Shown: piece by piece, positions 1 to 8,426 of the stretch
Layout: each line of letters opens with the position of its first letter
Numbering within the stretch: position 1 is the stretch's first letter
Assembly (NCBI RefSeq): GCF_026168105.1
Contig: NZ_LBMW01000024.1
Span: forward strand, 58,409-122,408
Source: Streptomyces hygroscopicus
Lineage (GTDB): Bacteria; Actinomycetota; Actinomycetes; Streptomycetales; Streptomycetaceae
Direction of reading: 5' to 3'
Length of the DNA stretch: 64,000 nt
Notes under the pieces: model-generated
What the model saw: only the letters and a program-made list of their open reading frames with translations
Database searches by the model: none
Told to the model about the DNA's origin: nothing
Position numbers and translations under genes: made by a program

Positions 1-666
1 TCGCAGGAACCCATCCACCAGGCTCGAATCCGCATCGAGGAGTACGCCTGGGACCGGATCGAGACCTCCGACGCCAACTCGAAGTTCATCGGCGCCGACG
101 AGGTCAAGCACTCCTTCGTCCGCAAGGGCCAGGAGACCCGCCTGACGCAGATCACCTATGACGGTTCGTCATGGGAGGTGATCTCGGGGCTGAAGGATCT
201 CGTGGTGATGAACTCGACGAACTCCGAGTTCTGGGGCTACGTCAAGGACCGGTACACGACGCTTCCGGAGGCGTACGACCGCATCCTGGCCACCGAGGTC
301 TCCGGCCGCTGGCGGTTCAACTGGACCGACGACGCACAGAAGATGCCCAACTGGGAGAAGTCCTACGAGCAGACCAGGAAGCACATGCTCCAGGCCTTCG
401 CCGAGACGTACTCCCTCTCGCTCCAGCAGACGCTGTACCAGATGGGCGCGCGCATCATCAATCACCGCGGCGAGATCGACGAGGTCCGCTTCTCGCTCCC
501 GAACAAGCACCACTTCCTGGTGGACCTGGAGCCGTTCGGGCTGAAGAACGACACCGCCGAGGGAGCCGTGTACTTCGCCGCCGACCGTCCCTACGGTCTG
601 ATCGAGGCCACGATCCTGCGGGACGGCTGCGAGGCGAGGATCCCCGTGGACCTCACCAACCTCTGA
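1..666 (+). CDS. pucL: Urate oxidase (uricase), C-terminal part, 5' end outside window
   Basis: Factor-independent urate oxidase converts urate to 5-hydroxyisourate with O2, the first committed step of urate breakdown. Reading frame 1 is open from base 1, so the true start lies left of the window; 221 codons plus TGA are visible, about two thirds of the usual 300 residues. Uricase features are the stretch around IEEYAWDRIE, the SNSEFWGY-like segment (here TNSEFWGYVKD), and the C-terminal block NKHHFLVDLEPFGLKND, which carries the residues of the conserved tunnel-fold end. It is followed by a strong hairpin and then by an amidohydrolase and a purine permease on the same strand, which fits a purine-catabolic locus. 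Function is confident; only the missing N-terminus cannot be judged. Confidence 0.93.
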   Translation, partial: SQEPIHQARIRIEEYAWDRIETSDANSKFIGADEVKHSFVRKGQETRLTQITYDGSSWEVISGLKDLVVMNSTNSEFWGYVKDRYTTLPEAYDRILATEVSGRWRFNWTDDAQKMPNWEKSYEQTRKHMLQAFAETYSLSLQQTLYQMGARIINHRGEIDEVRFSLPNKHHFLVDLEPFGLKNDTAEGAVYFAADRPYGLIEATILRDGCEARIPVDLTNL

Positions 667-670
667 CCCC

Positions 671-699
671 GGGTGCCCCCCGGCCCCCAGGGGGCACCC
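671..699 (+). terminator. Intrinsic terminator-like hairpin after urate oxidase
   Basis: A perfect 10-bp inverted repeat (GGGTGCCCCC / GGGGGCACCC) with a 9-nt loop begins 5 bases after the uricase stop codon. There is no T-run, as is usual for Streptomyces terminators. It may attenuate rather than end transcription into the next gene. Confidence 0.65.
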
Positions 700-790
700 C
701 GATCTTCGGCACCCGCGGCCTCCCCGGGCCGCGGCACTCAAACTCCCAGGGTCCTGCCGTGCCCCCTCCACAGAGCGAAAAGGACGAACC

Positions 791-2170
791 ATGGCAGCAG
801 CCCAGCGCATCGTCATCGAGAACGGTGCGATCGCGACCGTGGACGCCGGCGACACCGAGTACGCCTCGGGGCATGTCGTCGTCGCCGGCAACCGCATCGA
901 GACGGTCGGCGCGGGCCAGGCCCCCGAGGGCCTGGAGAACGTCGTACGCCGTATCGACGCCTCCGGCCACCTCGTGACCCCGGGCCTGGTCAACACCCAC
1001 CACCACTTCTACCAGTGGATCACGCGAGGCCTGGCCACGGACCACAACCTCTTCAACTGGCTCGTCGCGCTGTACCCGACCTGGGCCCGCATCGACGAGA
1101 GCATGGTGTACGCGGCCGCGCAGGGCTCGCTCGCCATGATGGCCCGGGGCGGCGTGACCACCGCGATGGACCACCACTACGTCTTCCCGAAGAACTCGGG
1201 CGACCTGTCCGGCGCCATCATCCGGGCCGCCCGCGAGATGGGTGTCCGCTTCACACTGGCCCGTGGCTCCATGGACCGCAGCGAGAAGGACGGGGGCCTG
1301 CCGCCGGACTTCGCCGTCGAGACCCTGGACGGCGCGCTCGCCGCCACCGAGGCGACCGTCGACGAGCACCACGACGCCTCCTTCGACGCCATGACGCAGG
1401 TGGCCGTGGCCCCTTGCTCCCCCTTCTCGGTCTCGACCGAACTCCTGCGGCAGGGCGCCGAGCTGGCGCGGCGCAAGGGCGTACGGTTGCACACCCACGG
1501 CTCGGAGACGGTCGAGGAGGAGAAGTTCTGCCACGAGCTGTTCGGCATGGGCCCGACCGACTACTTCGAGTCCACCGGCTGGCTCGGCGAGGACGTGTGG
1601 ATGGCGCACTGCGTCCATATGAACGACTCGGACATCGCCGCCTTCGCCCGTACGAGGACCGGCGTCGCCCACTGCCCTTCGTCCAACGCTCGCCTGGCCG
1701 CCGGCATCGCCCGGGTCCCCGACATGCTCGCCGCCGGCGTACCGGTGGGCCTGGGCGTCGACGGCACGGCGTCCAACGAGTCCGGCGAACTCCACACCGA
1801 GCTGCGCAACGCGCTCCTGATCAACCGCCTCGGCGCCCATCACGAGGCCGCGCTCGGCGCCCGTCAGGCACTGCGCCTCGGCACCTACGGCGGCGCCCAG
1901 GTCCTCGGCCGCTCCGCGGAGATCGGCTCCCTGGAGCCGGGCAAGCTCGCCGACCTCGTGCTGTGGAAGCTCGACACCCTCGCCCACTCCTCCATCGCCG
2001 ACCCGGTGACCGCGCTGGTCTTCGGCGCGGCCGCCCCGGTCACGCTCTCGCTCGTGAACGGCGAGCCGGTCGTCGAGAACGGCCGTCTGCTGCACGTCGA
2101 CGAGGACGCCATCGCCCGCTCCACGCGGGACGAGGCCCAGCGGCTGGCGCGAATCGCCGCCAAGGGCTGA
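791..2170 (+). CDS. 8-oxoguanine deaminase-type amidohydrolase
   Basis: A 459-residue metal-dependent amidohydrolase of the atrazine chlorohydrolase/8-oxoguanine deaminase (TrzN-AtzB-SsnA) subgroup. It should hydrolytically deaminate an oxidised purine; 8-oxoguanine to urate would feed the adjacent urate oxidase. The metal-binding HxH lies at residues 70-72 in PGLVNTHHHFYQW; further ligands are expected in LHTHGSE, AHCVHMND and the VDGTASNESG aspartate loop. The N- and C-terminal strands form the usual composite beta sandwich (EPGKLADLVLWK). The ATG is preceded by AAAAGGACGAACC, a good ribosome binding site. Sequence family alone cannot exclude other aminohydrolase substrates, but the uricase and purine permease neighbours favour 8-oxoguanine. 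Confidence 0.85.
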   Translation: MAAAQRIVIENGAIATVDAGDTEYASGHVVVAGNRIETVGAGQAPEGLENVVRRIDASGHLVTPGLVNTHHHFYQWITRGLATDHNLFNWLVALYPTWARIDESMVYAAAQGSLAMMARGGVTTAMDHHYVFPKNSGDLSGAIIRAAREMGVRFTLARGSMDRSEKDGGLPPDFAVETLDGALAATEATVDEHHDASFDAMTQVAVAPCSPFSVSTELLRQGAELARRKGVRLHTHGSETVEEEKFCHELFGMGPTDYFESTGWLGEDVWMAHCVHMNDSDIAAFARTRTGVAHCPSSNARLAAGIARVPDMLAAGVPVGLGVDGTASNESGELHTELRNALLINRLGAHHEAALGARQALRLGTYGGAQVLGRSAEIGSLEPGKLADLVLWKLDTLAHSSIADPVTALVFGAAAPVTLSLVNGEPVVENGRLLHVDEDAIARSTRDEAQRLARIAAKG

Positions 2171-2188
2171 GCAGTCGGAAGACTCCGG

Positions 2189-2208
2189 CCGGGAGGGACG
2201 GCTCCCGG
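2189..2208. terminator. Short hairpin after the deaminase gene
   Basis: CCGGGAG / CTCCCGG (7 bp, 6-nt loop) starts 19 bases after the deaminase stop. It is a weak candidate terminator. The remaining ~215 bases up to the permease start show no gene and no convincing promoter. Confidence 0.35.
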
Positions 2209-2423
2209 TCGGCACCGTGGACCCGAGAGGGGTCCGCGGCGGCCGTCTCCGGGGCGCGTGCGTCCGCACGCGTCCCGGGCCGGTCACCGGTCCCTCGAAC
2301 GGATCCCGTCTCCCGTCCCTCACTCTCGACTTCGCTCGAGCGGTACGTCCCCCCACGACCACCGCGCACCACCTCCCTGAAACCCGCGTCAGAACCGACG
2401 TGCAACCGACCGGAGGAGCCGCC

Positions 2424-3806
2424 GTGTCCGCCCACCCCGTTGACGAGAAGATCCCCGCCCTCAAGATGGCGACCAGCGGTCTGCAGCATGTGGCCGCCAT
2501 GTACGCGGGAGTCGTCGCCCCGCCCCTGATCGTCGGGGCGGCCGTCGGCCTCTCCGGCGCCGAACTGACCTTCCTCACCGGCGCCTGCCTGTTCACCGCG
2601 GGCCTCGCCACCCTCCTCCAGACCCTCGGGATATGGAAGATCGGCGCCCGGCTGCCCTTCGTCAACGGCGTCACCTTCGCCGGGGTGGCCCCCATGACCG
2701 CGATCGTCGCGTCCGTCAAGGACAAGTCCGACGCCCTGCCGGTCATCTTCGGCGCGGTGATGGTTGCCGGTCTCCTGGGCTTCCTGGCCGCGCCCGTCTT
2801 CTGCAAGGCCGTCCGCTTCTTCCCGCCGGTCGTCACCGGCAGCGTCATCACGCTCATCGGGGTCTCGCTGCTGCCCGTCGCCTTCGGCTGGGCCCAGGGC
2901 CCCGACCCGGCGGCCCACGACTACGGTTCGGCGACGAACCTGGGCCTGGCGGCCGCGACCCTGGTGATCGTCCTGCTGCTCCGCCGGTTCACCCGCGGTT
3001 TCGTCAAGCAGATCGCCGTGCTGGTGGGCCTGGTCGTCGGCACCGTCGTCGCAATCCCCTTCGGCGTCACGGACTTCGGACCGGTCGCGCAGGCGGACGT
3101 CATCGGCTTCCCCACCCCGTTCCACTTCGGTGCCCCGCAGTTCCACCTAGCCGCGATCCTCTCCCTGTGCGTGGTGATGGTGGTCTCGATGACCGAGTCG
3201 ACCGCGGACATGCTGGCGCTGGGCGAGATCGTGGAGCGCCCTGCGGACGAGCGGACCATCGCCGCCGGTCTGCGCGCCGACACCCTCGGCTCGGCCCTCA
3301 GCCCCCTCTTCAACGGCTTCATGTGCAGCGCCTTCGCGCAGAACATCGGCCTCGTCGCCATGACCCGGATCCGCAGCCGCTATGTGGTCGCCACCGGCGG
3401 CGGCTTCCTGGTCCTGATGGGCCTGTGCCCGATGGCCGCCTCGCTCATCGCCGTCGTACCGCGCCCGGTTCTCGGCGGAGCGGGCGTCGTCCTGTTCGGT
3501 TCGGTGGCCGCGAGCGGCATCCAGACCCTCGTCCGGGCGGGCCTCGAGAAGGACAACAACGTACTGATCGTGGCCGTCTCCCTGGCCGTCGGCATCATCC
3601 CGATCACCGCGCCGCACTTCTACCACGCGTTCCCCCAGACGGCGCGGATCGTGCTGGACTCCGGCATCTCGACCGGCTGTGTCACGGCGGTTCTGCTGAA
3701 CCTGGTCTTCAACCACCTCGGCAAGGGACGGGACGGGCAGGACGTGACCCGTCCGATGGAGGCGGGCGAGGAGATCGCGGGGGCGCGGACGGCTCCCGCG
3801 CACTGA
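2424..3806 (+). CDS. NCS2-family purine (xanthine/urate) permease
   Basis: A 460-residue, very hydrophobic nucleobase:cation symporter-2 (NAT/NCS2) protein, expected in the cytoplasmic membrane and driven by H+ or Na+. The early segment GLQHVAAMYAGVVAPPLIVG is the conserved TM1 with its QH motif. The central MTESTADMLALGEIV carries the conserved Glu of the substrate site, and the NxGLVAMTRIRSRYV region (NIGLVAMTR) is the family signature. The GTG start was chosen because CGGAGGAGCC lies just upstream; a longer in-frame extension reaches 2217 but its codon use and composition are not protein-like. Position after uricase and oxopurine deaminase suggests uptake of xanthine, urate or related purines; the exact substrate is inferred. 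Confidence 0.9.
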   Translation: MSAHPVDEKIPALKMATSGLQHVAAMYAGVVAPPLIVGAAVGLSGAELTFLTGACLFTAGLATLLQTLGIWKIGARLPFVNGVTFAGVAPMTAIVASVKDKSDALPVIFGAVMVAGLLGFLAAPVFCKAVRFFPPVVTGSVITLIGVSLLPVAFGWAQGPDPAAHDYGSATNLGLAAATLVIVLLLRRFTRGFVKQIAVLVGLVVGTVVAIPFGVTDFGPVAQADVIGFPTPFHFGAPQFHLAAILSLCVVMVVSMTESTADMLALGEIVERPADERTIAAGLRADTLGSALSPLFNGFMCSAFAQNIGLVAMTRIRSRYVVATGGGFLVLMGLCPMAASLIAVVPRPVLGGAGVVLFGSVAASGIQTLVRAGLEKDNNVLIVAVSLAVGIIPITAPHFYHAFPQTARIVLDSGISTGCVTAVLLNLVFNHLGKGRDGQDVTRPMEAGEEIAGARTAPAH

Positions 3807-3865
3807 GCCGGGGACGGGTACGGCCGTCGCCGTACCCTCCTGACCCATGGTGCACCCTGTGTGCC

Positions 3866-4483
3866 ATGAACGAGTCCAGCCGCGTCGAGGCCTTCAGCGA
3901 CGGTGTGTTCGCCATCGCCATCACCCTGCTCATCCTGGAGATCAAGGTTCCCAAGGTCGGTGAACACGGCGGCCTGTGGCACGCATTGGGCGCGCAGTGG
4001 CCGTCGTACGCCGCCTATGTGGTGAGCTTCCTGGTCATCGGCATCATGTGGGTCAACCACCATCAGCTGTTCAGCTATGTCGCCCGCGTCGACCGCACGC
4101 TGATGTTCCTGAACCTGCTGGTGCTGATGGTGGTGGCCGCGGTGCCCTGGCCGACGGCGATGCTCGCGGAGTATCTGCGCGAGGGCGAGGCCTCCCATGT
4201 GGCCGCGGCCGTCTACAGCATGGTCATGGTCGTGATGGCGTTCACCTTCCAGGCCCTTTGGTGGCACCTCACCCGCACGGGCCACCTCTTCGACTCCCGC
4301 GTCGACGCCCCGGCGGCCCGCGCGACACGTGTGCGGTTCGCACTGGGTTCCCTGGCGTATCCGCTCACCGTGGGTCTGTCCTTCGTCTCGGCGCCCCTCA
4401 CCTTGGCGGCCCACGGTCTGATCGCCCTCTATTACGGTTTCAACCAGGTGCCGGTGCCTACGCGGAACGAGGCCACGTCATGA
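3866..4483 (+). CDS. TMEM175-family potassium channel-like membrane protein
   Basis: A 205-residue protein with about six membrane segments. The first carries the TMEM175 signature RxxAFSDGVFAIAITLL (residues 6-22), in which the FSD motif contributes to the ion pathway of bacterial TMEM175 channels. Bacterial members are single-repeat six-helix subunits of about 200 residues, matching this length, and assemble as tetramers conducting K+. A histidine-containing stretch (WVNHHQLF) follows the third helix, typical of the family. The ATG at 3866 puts the FSDG motif at residues 10-13; a longer in-frame reading upstream is only a shadow of the permease. It is convergent with the next gene and appears to be a stand-alone unit. 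Confidence 0.8.
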   Translation: MNESSRVEAFSDGVFAIAITLLILEIKVPKVGEHGGLWHALGAQWPSYAAYVVSFLVIGIMWVNHHQLFSYVARVDRTLMFLNLLVLMVVAAVPWPTAMLAEYLREGEASHVAAAVYSMVMVVMAFTFQALWWHLTRTGHLFDSRVDAPAARATRVRFALGSLAYPLTVGLSFVSAPLTLAAHGLIALYYGFNQVPVPTRNEATS

Positions 4484-4513
4484 AGCGGGCAGGGTCCAGG
4501 CCCGCTCGAGTGC

Positions 4514-4936
4514 TCACAGCCCGAACAGCTCCGGAGCCTCCCCCAGCGCCCGGAAGCGCTCCTGTGGGTCGGCCACCAGCCGGCGCCCCTTCAGGTCCAT
4601 CAGCCCGCCGACCGACGCCACTTCGGCGGAGACCGTGCCGTCCGCCCTGCGGATCGTCTGCGTGACCCGGAACGTCTTGCCCTCGCCCCACTCGAAGGCG
4701 CACGACACCTCGACCTCGTCGCCCGCGCGCAGTTCCCGCGCATAGCGGATGGTCGTCTCCAGGACCACCGGCCCGACTCCCTGGGCGAGCAGCGCGGACT
4801 GGCTCACCCCGGCGGCCTGCAGGAGGGACCAGCGGGCGTGCTCCGCGTACTGCAGATAGACACTCTGATTGAGATGCCCCAGGGCATCCGTCTCGTACCC
4901 GCGGACGGTGACCCGGACGGAAAACGGCTCGGCCAT
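4514..4936 (-). CDS. Acyl-CoA thioesterase, hot-dog fold (4HBT/YbgC-like)
   Basis: A 140-residue single hot-dog domain protein, expected to hydrolyse acyl-CoA thioesters in the cytoplasm. The active-site block D17-A-L-G20-H21-L-N23-x3-Y is the 4-hydroxybenzoyl-CoA thioesterase signature, followed by the long helix QYAEHARWSLLQAAG. The start was set at the ATG preceded by GGGGAGGAAGAAC; an upstream in-frame ATG at 5047 would add 37 residues lacking fold homology. The upstream 70 bases contain several short palindromes that may be operators. Substrate unknown. Confidence 0.82.
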   Translation of the reverse strand: MAEPFSVRVTVRGYETDALGHLNQSVYLQYAEHARWSLLQAAGVSQSALLAQGVGPVVLETTIRYARELRAGDEVEVSCAFEWGEGKTFRVTQTIRRADGTVSAEVASVGGLMDLKGRRLVADPQERFRALGEAPELFGL

Positions 4937-4963
4937 GTTCTTCCTCCCCGTGACGGCATCGGA

Positions 4964-5008
4964 CGCACGAACGTGCGACCGTACGGACGTGCAGGTGTAC
5001 GAATGTAC
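4964..5008. promoter_or_regulatory. Cluster of short palindromes upstream of the thioesterase
   Basis: Within 45 bases lie CGCACG-AA-CGTGCG (4964-4977), CCGTACGG (4979-4986) and GTAC-GAAT-GTAC (4997-5008), all upstream of the minus-strand thioesterase start at 4936. The spacing resembles a multi-site operator for a dimeric repressor such as a TetR protein, but no such regulator is adjacent. Confidence 0.4.
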
Positions 5009-5084
5009 GCCAGTGGCCTGTGTGCCTGATGGTTCTGGTGGTGCCAACTTGTTTCGTACAACGGACAGTTCAGCCGTCGGCGGC

Positions 5085-5741
5085 TCATGTCCTTCGCGGT
5101 GACGCCAGCACGTACCGTGCCCGCGTCCGGGGCTGGGTGTGCTCGCTCACCTGCCAGCCCGCGCGCTCCAGCGTGGCCGCGCAGGCGCGCAGTGCCGCGT
5201 GGTCCGGCTCGTGCACGGCGACCGCCTCGGGCTGCGGGGTCGCACGCACCCGGTAGCCGTCCCCCTCCCCGGTCGCCGGCCGGTGCCCCGCCGCTTCAAG
5301 GGCGAGCGCGGCGGCCCGCACCAGATGCGTACGCTCCCAGCCGCACGGACGGTCGGTGGCACCGCCCGGATTGGTCATCCGGCGCAGCTCCAGCAGCCCC
5401 TGCCAGGCGCTGTGCACCTCTCGGAGCCGTGTGGGGGACACGTCGGTGGGCTCCTCGCCGCCGACTCGTGCGGAGAACACTCCCGAGTCCTCCGGAGCGG
5501 GGGCGGCGACCGCTTCCTCGGCGATGGCCGCCCCCGCCTCCTCGGCCTCCTCGGCGGAAGACTCCCGTATGCGGTGCCCGGCCGGAGTCAGGAAGTGGTC
5601 GTGCGGCGGCCGCGGGTGCCGGAAGGCCAGCCCCCGCTTCACCAGCGCGGCGAGCTGGGCGTCCGTCCCCTTGAGCCGCCCGGTCACGGGGTCGGCGGCC
5701 TCGATTAGGCGCCGCTGGGCCGCGGTCGGCGGTCGGGTCAC
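5085..5741 (-). CDS. Hypothetical actinobacterial protein, Ala/Glu-rich linker
   Basis: A 218-residue cytoplasmic protein that I do not recognise as a named family. The first ~65 residues (RRLIEAADPVTGRLKGTDAQ, then HDHFLTPAGHRIRE) resemble a small winged-helix or restriction-type DNA-binding module common in uncharacterised Streptomyces proteins. An Ala/Glu-rich linker (about 65-95) leads to a second domain ending in strands such as RARYVLASPRR. The GTG start follows GGAG(CCC) and gives a compact N-terminus; the frame stays open much further upstream through the histidine phosphatase gene, but that part is antisense noise. It may form a unit with the phosphatase 50 bases upstream. Confidence 0.65.
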   Translation of the reverse strand: MTRPPTAAQRRLIEAADPVTGRLKGTDAQLAALVKRGLAFRHPRPPHDHFLTPAGHRIRESSAEEAEEAGAAIAEEAVAAPAPEDSGVFSARVGGEEPTDVSPTRLREVHSAWQGLLELRRMTNPGGATDRPCGWERTHLVRAAALALEAAGHRPATGEGDGYRVRATPQPEAVAVHEPDHAALRACAATLERAGWQVSEHTQPRTRARYVLASPRRT

Positions 5742-5791
5742 GGCGGGCTCCTTCCCGCGGGGGCAGCCGGGGACGGACTCCTCACCCTGCG

Positions 5792-6442
5792 TCAGCGTCC
5801 GTCGGGCCCCGCTTCCCCCGCGGAGAGGGACCCATGGGAACAGTACGTGTCGGGTCTGACATTCCAGCCGGCCACCACATGGCGGCGGTGCTCCGTGCCC
5901 AGCCGGCTCATCGTCCCCGTGGAGAGCTGGAAAAGGGCGCCCCCCGAGGCGGGCAGCCCGAGCCGCCGTGCGGTCAGCACCCGCAGGAAGTGCCCGTGGG
6001 AGACCACGACCACGCTGCCCTCCGACTCGGCGAGCGCCGCGTCGATCTTGGCGAGCATGCGATCCGCGCGTTCCCCGACCTCCTCCGGGCTCTCCCCGGG
6101 ATGCTCGGGCGGCCCCGGCGCCACGCCGTCCGTGAACAGGAACCAGTCCGGCCTGCTCCGCTGGATCTGGACGGTGGTGACCCCCTCGTAGCCGCCGTAG
6201 TCCCACTCGGACAGATCCGCGTCGACGCGCGCCCCGCCGACCCCGGCCAGCCGGGCCGTCTCCCGGGCCCGCTGCATAGGGCTGACGAACGCCGCCGCGA
6301 TGTGGTGCCGCGCGATCAGCGGAGCCAGCCGGCGCGCCTGCTCGCGGCCGTTCCCGGTCAGTGGGACGTCGGTCCGTCCGGTGTGCCGCCCGGACAGCGA
6401 CCACTCGGTCTCACCGTGCCGGACGAGAAGGAGGTCACCCAC
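5792..6442 (-). CDS. Histidine phosphatase family protein (phosphoglycerate mutase-like)
   Basis: A 216-residue histidine phosphatase. The catalytic motif LLLVRHGETEW places the phospho-accepting His at residue 9. The second active-site His is in VVVVSHGHFLRVL, and the acidic partner lies in LSEWDYGGYEG. The protein therefore belongs to the broad GpmB/CobC branch, which removes phosphate from small metabolites; the substrate cannot be told. The GTG start is well placed after AGGAAGGACTGGGC. It lies between a serine hydrolase upstream (35 bases) and a hypothetical gene downstream on the same strand, so the three may be co-transcribed. Confidence 0.85.
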   Translation of the reverse strand: MGDLLLVRHGETEWSLSGRHTGRTDVPLTGNGREQARRLAPLIARHHIAAAFVSPMQRARETARLAGVGGARVDADLSEWDYGGYEGVTTVQIQRSRPDWFLFTDGVAPGPPEHPGESPEEVGERADRMLAKIDAALAESEGSVVVVSHGHFLRVLTARRLGLPASGGALFQLSTGTMSRLGTEHRRHVVAGWNVRPDTYCSHGSLSAGEAGPDGR

Positions 6443-6477
6443 GCCCAGTCCTTCCTGTTTCGTTCCCCAGCACGGTG

Positions 6478-7632
6478 TCACACCGCCGCGGCGGCGTGCA
6501 GGACGGACTGCGCCAGACGGCCGTTCTCCGGGGACGCACCCACCCCCGAGGGGAAGGCGAAGCGGCGCCGGGTGTACGCGTACGCCACCCCGCTCGCCGG
6601 GTCGGCGAAGCCGAGGGAGCCGGTGGCGCCGCTGTGCCCGAAGGCGTCGGGACCCAGGAACGGGTACAGCTCGGCCGTGCGCTCGAAGCCGAGGCCGAAG
6701 CGGTCCCCTGTCTCCGTCACCAGGTCCGTACCGGGGGTGTGGAGCACGGCCAACTCGCCCACCGTCCCGGGCGCGAGCAGCGGCGGCCGGTCCGCCAGGG
6801 TGCTGATCGCGGCGGCGTACAGGCCGGCCACGCCCCGGGCGTTGCCCACGCCGCCGGAGGAGGCGGGGCCGAGCGCGCGCACGACGCGGCTGTTGCCGAA
6901 GGCGACGAGGTCGGTCGGCTCCGGCCCGTGCTGGTTGAAGGCGACGGCCTTGATGCTGCCCGGCGCCGCAGCCCGCGCCGCGAGCGCCTCGGCCTGCTCC
7001 GGCGTGGGCACCAGCGGCTGCACCTCGACCCAGCGCGGCTCCAGCTCCTCGGGCAGACCGAGGTAGCAGTCCAGGCCGTAGGGCGCCCGGATGCGCTGCT
7101 CGTAGAGCTCCTGGATCGACTGTCCGGTGACCCGGCGCACCGCCTCGCCGGTCAGCGCTCCGATGACGAAGCCGTGGTAGCCGTACGCCCTCCCCGGCTC
7201 CCACAGCGGCTTCTGCCCGGCCAGCCGCGCCGCGATCAGCCGGTCGTCGGCCAGCTCGGCGGTGGTGAACCCGTCGTCCGCGCCGACGAGGCCCGCCTTG
7301 TGCGCGATCAGCTCGCGCAGGGTGAGCCGGTCCTTGCCCTCCGCCCCGAACTCCGGCCAGTACGAGGCGACTTCGCGGTCCAGGTCGAGCACGCCCTCCT
7401 GCACCAGCAGTGCGACGACGAGATGCGCGGCCCCTTTGGTGATGGAGTACAGGCCGGTCAGCGAGTCCCCGTCGAGTCCCTCCCCGGCCCACAGGTCCAC
7501 CACCCGGCGTCCGTGGTGATGTGCGACGAGCTGGGCACCGGGCTCATGCGTCTCCGCGGCGAGGAAGGCGGCGAACTCCTCCCGCACTTCCTCGAAGCCC
7601 TCCGCGACCGTTCCGTGCACGTCCTGCGACAC
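6478..7632 (-). CDS. Serine hydrolase, class C beta-lactamase-like (EstB/LACTB type)
   Basis: A ~384-residue serine hydrolase of the beta-lactamase/DD-peptidase superfamily. The nucleophile motif SxxK is S63-I-T-K66 in GLYSITKGAA, the tyrosine motif is in GRAYGYHGFVIG, and the third motif is HSGATG near the C-terminus. There is no signal peptide or lipobox, so it is probably a cytoplasmic esterase/carboxylesterase rather than a resistance enzyme. Start choice is uncertain: the GTG at 7632 has GGGGG upstream, whereas a TTG four codons earlier (7644) is also possible. Substrate unknown. Confidence 0.82.
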   Translation of the reverse strand: MSQDVHGTVAEGFEEVREEFAAFLAAETHEPGAQLVAHHHGRRVVDLWAGEGLDGDSLTGLYSITKGAAHLVVALLVQEGVLDLDREVASYWPEFGAEGKDRLTLRELIAHKAGLVGADDGFTTAELADDRLIAARLAGQKPLWEPGRAYGYHGFVIGALTGEAVRRVTGQSIQELYEQRIRAPYGLDCYLGLPEELEPRWVEVQPLVPTPEQAEALAARAAAPGSIKAVAFNQHGPEPTDLVAFGNSRVVRALGPASSGGVGNARGVAGLYAAAISTLADRPPLLAPGTVGELAVLHTPGTDLVTETGDRFGLGFERTAELYPFLGPDAFGHSGATGSLGFADPASGVAYAYTRRRFAFPSGVGASPENGRLAQSVLHAAAAV

Positions 7633-7694
7633 CGTGGCCCCCAAGTCGTTGATCGTCTACGGAGATCACCAACAGGGGGCCGCCGCCGGGCATT

Positions 7695-7722
7695 CCCACC
7701 CCCGTACCTCGGGGATGGGTGG
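7695..7722 (-). terminator. Imperfect hairpin downstream of the zinc-ribbon gene
   Basis: CCCACCCCCG-TACCT-CGGGGATGGGTGG forms a stem with a small bulge immediately past the stop codon of the minus-strand gene at 7725. It probably ends that transcript before the serine hydrolase gene. Confidence 0.45.
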
Positions 7723-7724
7723 CC

Positions 7725-8426
7725 TCAGCCAGTGGCTTCCTCGTTGCCGCTCGGTGAGCCACTGCTGCTGGGAGGGGTGCTGTTGGTGCCGGAAGGGCTG
7801 GCGGAGGGCCTCGTGGAAGGAGGTGCTGTCTGCGAGGGCGAACTGGGTCGGCCGCTGGAGGGTACGGGGGTCGGCCCGGTCTTCGCGGGTGGCGGTGCAT
7901 GGGTGGTGGCGGACGGCGGGGAGGCCGTTGACCCGGCGTGAGTTGGCGTCGGTGCAGGACGCCGGATCCCGTCACTGTTCCGGCCCTGCACATCGTCTCG
8001 GGCCGGGTGCGTGGTGACACGCTTCGGGGGTGAAGTCGGTGAATCGGTGACCCGGATCCGGGGCTCGTCGGGCAATGACCGGTCCGGAACCGATGCTGCT
8101 CGTGGGGCTGACGATTCGGGAAGCACCGATGCGGTGGCCAGGCCGCCGAGCAGGGTGAAGGCGGCGGCGGCAAGAGAACGGACGGCGTACTTCTTCAGCC
8201 GTGGCGGCCGGTTGCACCGGGCTGCGGGCAGATCCTCCGAAAGAGCCGGGGCGAAGGGGGTGTCGGGGGATTCGAAGGGATCCGGTGCCTCGTTGAAGCG
8301 GACCTCCGGCGTTTCGGCCTCCACCGCCGGAGCACTCAGCTGTGCCATGTCGGAGTCGTATGCCCCGCACTCCGGGCATGTCACGGCGCCGTTGAGCGTG
8401 CGGCTGCACGGGATGCAGTAGTCCAT
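7725..8426 (-). CDS. SCO2400-type zinc-ribbon, single-pass protein with Pro/Ser/Thr-rich tail
   Basis: A 233-residue protein that starts with a zinc ribbon (C4-x2-C7-x9-C17-x2-C20). An acidic linker of about 60 residues follows, then one hydrophobic segment near residues 80-105 (AVRSLAAAAFTLLGGLATA). The C-terminal ~110 residues are disordered and rich in Pro, Ser and Thr, typical of a chain crossing the cell wall. The start MDYCIPCSRTLNG matches the N-terminus I associate with the Streptomyces SCO2400 family. The topology suggests a cytoplasmic metal-binding head and an external tail. Function unknown. No clear ribosome binding site other than GTGGTCGCGCC is visible. Confidence 0.78.
   Translation of the reverse strand: MDYCIPCSRTLNGAVTCPECGAYDSDMAQLSAPAVEAETPEVRFNEAPDPFESPDTPFAPALSEDLPAARCNRPPRLKKYAVRSLAAAAFTLLGGLATASVLPESSAPRAASVPDRSLPDEPRIRVTDSPTSPPKRVTTHPARDDVQGRNSDGIRRPAPTPTHAGSTASPPSATTHAPPPAKTGPTPVPSSGRPSSPSQTAPPSTRPSASPSGTNSTPPSSSGSPSGNEEATG

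Noticed and set aside
2217..2423. N-terminal extension of the NCS2 permease from 2217
   Set aside because: The extension is Arg/Pro/Gly-rich without membrane or signal character, while GTG 2424 has a strong ribosome binding site.
653..2857. A 734-codon minus-strand frame opposite the deaminase and permease
   Set aside because: Shadow of plus-strand genes; amino-acid composition is unlike a protein and no start signal exists.
6478..7632. Antibiotic-resistance beta-lactamase
   Set aside because: SxxK and YxH motifs fit an esterase-type serine hydrolase; there is no signal peptide, so a cytoplasmic esterase is more likely.
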